Assembly (NCBI RefSeq): GCF_900115295.1
Contig: NZ_FOVZ01000003.1
Span: 62,001 to 126,000, forward strand
DNA from: Sphingomonas sp. OK281
GTDB taxonomy: Bacteria; Pseudomonadota; Alphaproteobacteria; Sphingomonadales; Sphingomonadaceae
DNA: 64,000 bases
Direction of reading: 5' to 3'
Positions 59,331 to 64,000 of this stretch are shown here, piece by piece; position 1 is the first letter of the stretch; each line of letters opens with the position of its first letter. The notes below the pieces were generated by a model. That model worked only from the letters and a program-made list of their open reading frames with translations. It had not been told where the DNA came from and ran no database searches. The position numbers and the translations under genes were made by a program.

Positions 59331-60791
59331 ATGAAAAGCTATTTGCAGCAGTATATTGACGGCGCGTGGGTCGAGAGCGAGGGCGGCACCGTCTATCAGG
59401 TGATCGACCCGTCGACCGAGCAACCCTGCACCGAAATCACGCTGGGCACCGCCGCCGACGTCGACAAGGCCGTGGCTGCGGCGCGCGTCGCGTTCGAAAG
59501 CTGGAGCCAGACCAGCGTGCAGGAACGCCTCGATGTGCTCGGCCGGATCATGACCGAGTACAAGGCGCGGATGCCCGATCTGGCGAAGGCGATGTCGCAG
59601 GAGATGGGCGCACCGATGGCGCTCGCCTCGATGGCGCAGGCGCCCACGGGGCTCGCGCATTTCTCGGCGACCGCAAAGGCGCTGGCGGGGTTCGCATTCT
59701 CCGAGACGATCGGCAAGGCGACCGTCGTGCACGAGCCGCTCGGCGTCGTCGCGATGATCACGCCGTGGAACTGGCCGTTGAACCAGATCTGCGCGAAGGT
59801 CGCCCCTGCCCTGGCGGCGGGCGACACGATGATCCTGAAGCCGTCCGAGGAGGCGCCATCGTGCGCGGTGATCCTGGCGGAGATCATGGATGCGGCGGGG
59901 GTGCCGGCGGGGGTGTTCAACCTCGTCAATGGCGACGGTCCGGGCGTCGGTGCGGCGCTGTGCGCGCACCGCGACGTCGACATGGTGAGTTTCACCGGCT
60001 CGACGCGGGCGGGCATCGCGGTCGCCTTGGCCGCAGCACCGACCGTCAAGCGGGTGCATCAGGAGCTTGGCGGCAAGGCGGCGAACCTCGTGCTGGAAGG
60101 CTCCGATCTTGCCGCCGTGCTGCCGCCGACCGTGGCGGGGGTGCTCGCCAATTCGGGGCAGAGCTGCATCGCGCCGACGCGCCTACTGGTGCATGCTAGC
60201 CAGGTGGCCGAGGCGACTGCGATCGTGAAGTCGATGATGGAGCAGACCAAGGTCGGCGATCCCGCCGAGATGGGCCAGCACATCGGCCCGGTCGTCAACA
60301 AGGCGCAGTTCGACAAGATCCAGGGGCTGATCCAGTCGGCGATCGACGAAGGCGCGACGCTGGTGACCGGCGGCGTCGGGCGTCCGGACGGGCGTAATGC
60401 GGGGTATTACATCCAGCCGACGCTGTTCACCGACGTGCGCCCGGACATGCGGATCGCGCAGGAGGAGACGTTCGGTCCGGTCGCGACGATCACGTCGTAT
60501 GCCGATCAGGACGAAGGCATCCGCATCGCCAACGCCACTGAATACGGCCTGTCGGCGACGATCTCGGGCGATCCGGCGGCGGCGGCGAAGGTCGCACCGA
60601 AATTGCGCGCGGGGCTGGTGACGATCAACTCGTGGAGCCCGGACATCGGCGCGCCATTCGGGGGGTACAAGCAATCGGGCAACGGTCGTGAGAACGGGCG
60701 CTATGGCCTGACCGACTTCATGGAGGTGAAGACGATCACCGGCCTGCCGGGTGACGTGCGCGAAGGGAAACCGGCCGAAGCTGGGGCCTGA
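59331..60791 (+). CDS. NAD(P)-dependent aldehyde dehydrogenase
   Basis: A 486-residue aldehyde dehydrogenase. Catalytic Cys in NSGQSCIAPTR, Glu in HQELGGKAANLV, cofactor fold FTGSTRAGI and the oxyanion Asn in ITPWNWPLNQ. Overall similar to aldehyde dehydrogenases of broad specificity. GGAGAGG precedes the ATG at 59331. It stands divergent from qor and convergent with metH. Substrate unknown. Confidence 0.87.
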   Translation: MKSYLQQYIDGAWVESEGGTVYQVIDPSTEQPCTEITLGTAADVDKAVAAARVAFESWSQTSVQERLDVLGRIMTEYKARMPDLAKAMSQEMGAPMALASMAQAPTGLAHFSATAKALAGFAFSETIGKATVVHEPLGVVAMITPWNWPLNQICAKVAPALAAGDTMILKPSEEAPSCAVILAEIMDAAGVPAGVFNLVNGDGPGVGAALCAHRDVDMVSFTGSTRAGIAVALAAAPTVKRVHQELGGKAANLVLEGSDLAAVLPPTVAGVLANSGQSCIAPTRLLVHASQVAEATAIVKSMMEQTKVGDPAEMGQHIGPVVNKAQFDKIQGLIQSAIDEGATLVTGGVGRPDGRNAGYYIQPTLFTDVRPDMRIAQEETFGPVATITSYADQDEGIRIANATEYGLSATISGDPAAAAKVAPKLRAGLVTINSWSPDIGAPFGGYKQSGNGRENGRYGLTDFMEVKTITGLPGDVREGKPAEAGA

Positions 60792-60799
60792 ACCTCTAT

Positions 60800-60824
60800 C
60801 TCCCTCTCCCAATGGGAGAGGGAG
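60800..60824. terminator. Hairpin between convergent aldehyde dehydrogenase and metH
   Basis: CTCCCTCTCCC-AAT-GGGAGAGGGAG, an 11-base perfect stem adjacent to the metH stop codon. It serves both convergent genes by position. It resembles a half copy of the family A repeat arms. Confidence 0.6.
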
Positions 60825-63515
<2,691 letters not shown>

Positions 63516-63524
63516 GATCTTCTT

Positions 63525-63630
63525 TCCTCCCCTCCCGCTTGCGGGAGGGGTCGGGGGAGGGACGTGCCGCAAGCAAGGGGGTCGGGTTGGGCCAGCCCCT
63601 CCCCTAACCCCTCCCGCAAGCGGGAGGGGA
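63525..63630. repeat. Family A repeat between the two metH genes
   Basis: CCTCCCCTCCCGCTTGCGGG and AGGGGTCGGGGGAGGGACG are mirrored by CCCCTCCCCTAACCCC and TCCCGCAAGCGGGAGGGG. It fills the 116-base gap between the homocysteine-domain gene and the second metH gene. Confidence 0.85.
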
Positions 63631-63631
63631 A

Positions 63632-64000
63632 CTAAGCCGCCATCGTGAACGGTTCGAGGCCTGCGAGCTTGGTCCGCACCTCCGGCCGCGCCACCGCACG
63701 CGGCTCGAGCCCGCGCACGCCATCCGCCATCGCCTTTATATGCGCCGGCGTCGACCCGCAGCAGCCGCCGAGCACGTTGACCTGCTTGGCCACCGCCCAC
63801 TCGCCGACCAAGCCCGCCGTCGTCTCGGGCTGTTCGTCATACTCTCCGAGTTCGTTGGGCAGCCCGGCGTTGGGGTAGATCATGATCAGCGTGTCCGCGA
63901 TCGCCGACAGCGTCTTCACATGCGGCCGCAACTGCTCCGCGCCGAACGAGCAGTTCAGCCCGATCGTGATCGGCTTGGCATGCCGCACCGCATGCCAGAA
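63632..64000 (-). CDS. metH: Homocysteine S-methyltransferase domain of split MetH (partial, runs off the window)
   Basis: The C-terminal end of the zinc-dependent homocysteine methyltransferase, the first module of MetH. Two of the zinc-binding Cys sites are visible: IGLNCSFG and [12 protein letters not shown]. The reading frame is open through the end of the window, so the start lies outside; 123 codons are seen. The protein ends FTMAA directly before the repeat, showing that MetH is split into two genes here, as known from other alphaproteobacteria. Confidence 0.9.
   Translation of the reverse strand, partial: FWHAVRHAKPITIGLNCSFGAEQLRPHVKTLSAIADTLIMIYPNAGLPNELGEYDEQPETTAGLVGEWAVAKQVNVLGGCCGSTPAHIKAMADGVRGLEPRAVARPEVRTKLAGLEPFTMAA

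Overview
The window looks like a chromosomal segment of a GC-rich alphaproteobacterium of the Sphingomonas type. The inference rests on gene content and order: ybaB-dnaX beside the signal recognition particle RNA gene, rluD next to rpoH, UPF0262, a DUF2849/sulfite reductase/DUF934/cysH operon, a ChpT-headed chemotaxis cluster, several TonB-dependent receptors, and many short GC-rich palindromic repeats. No rRNA, tRNA, CRISPR array, prophage or insertion sequence was seen. Almost all of it reads as ordinary core genome, densely packed and rich in 4-base ATGA or GTGA start/stop overlaps.

Layout. 0-8.3 kb: glycosyltransferase, secreted protein, GH130 phosphorylase/hydrolase, SDR, hydrolase, SelO, AstD. 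8.5-12.5 kb: assimilatory sulfate reduction operon (cobA, DUF2849, cysI, DUF934, cysH). 12.6-16.7 kb: dnaB, UPF0262, GH25, cytidine deaminase, HPP membrane protein. 16.8-22.7 kb: chpT-cheA-cheW-cheY-cheB-cheR on the minus strand. 22.8-27.6 kb: JAMM peptidase, rluD, rpoH, FAD oxidoreductase, mtgA. 27.6-30.1 kb: ybaB, dnaX, SRP RNA. 30.1-35.5 kb: two small cationic secreted proteins, ferredoxin, two cysteine desulfurases, hydrolase, threonine dehydratase. 35.6-41.2 kb: ornithine decarboxylase and a deoxyhypusine-synthase homologue (polyamines), MAPEG, esterase, HAD phosphatase, CsbD. 41.3-44.7 kb: a ThiS-ThiG fusion, aroQ, accB, accC. 44.8-49.1 kb: arsC-like, glnB-glnA with a sigma54/NtrC promoter, UbiB-type kinase. 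49.1-58.2 kb: beta-propeller phytase with its own TonB receptor under a PHO box, a divergent second TonB receptor with a CtrA-type promoter, and a two-component system. 58.2-64 kb: quinone oxidoreductase, aldehyde dehydrogenase, and a MetH split into two genes, the second cut by the window edge.

The most unusual signals are these. (1) Palindromic repeats fill many intergenic gaps, and three copies sit in frame inside conserved enzymes (an FAD oxidoreductase, a cysteine desulfurase and MetH). (2) A phytase/TonB receptor operon is preceded by a near-perfect PHO box, and its divergent neighbour by a perfect TTAA-N7-TTAA CtrA box placed over the -35. (3) A ThiS-ThiG fusion has the ThiS Gly-Gly buried internally, in a window that also carries a stand-alone JAMM protease. 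(4) The glnBA leader has textbook NtrC and sigma54 elements. (5) An ornithine decarboxylase/deoxyhypusine-synthase-like pair probably makes homospermidine or a related polyamine.
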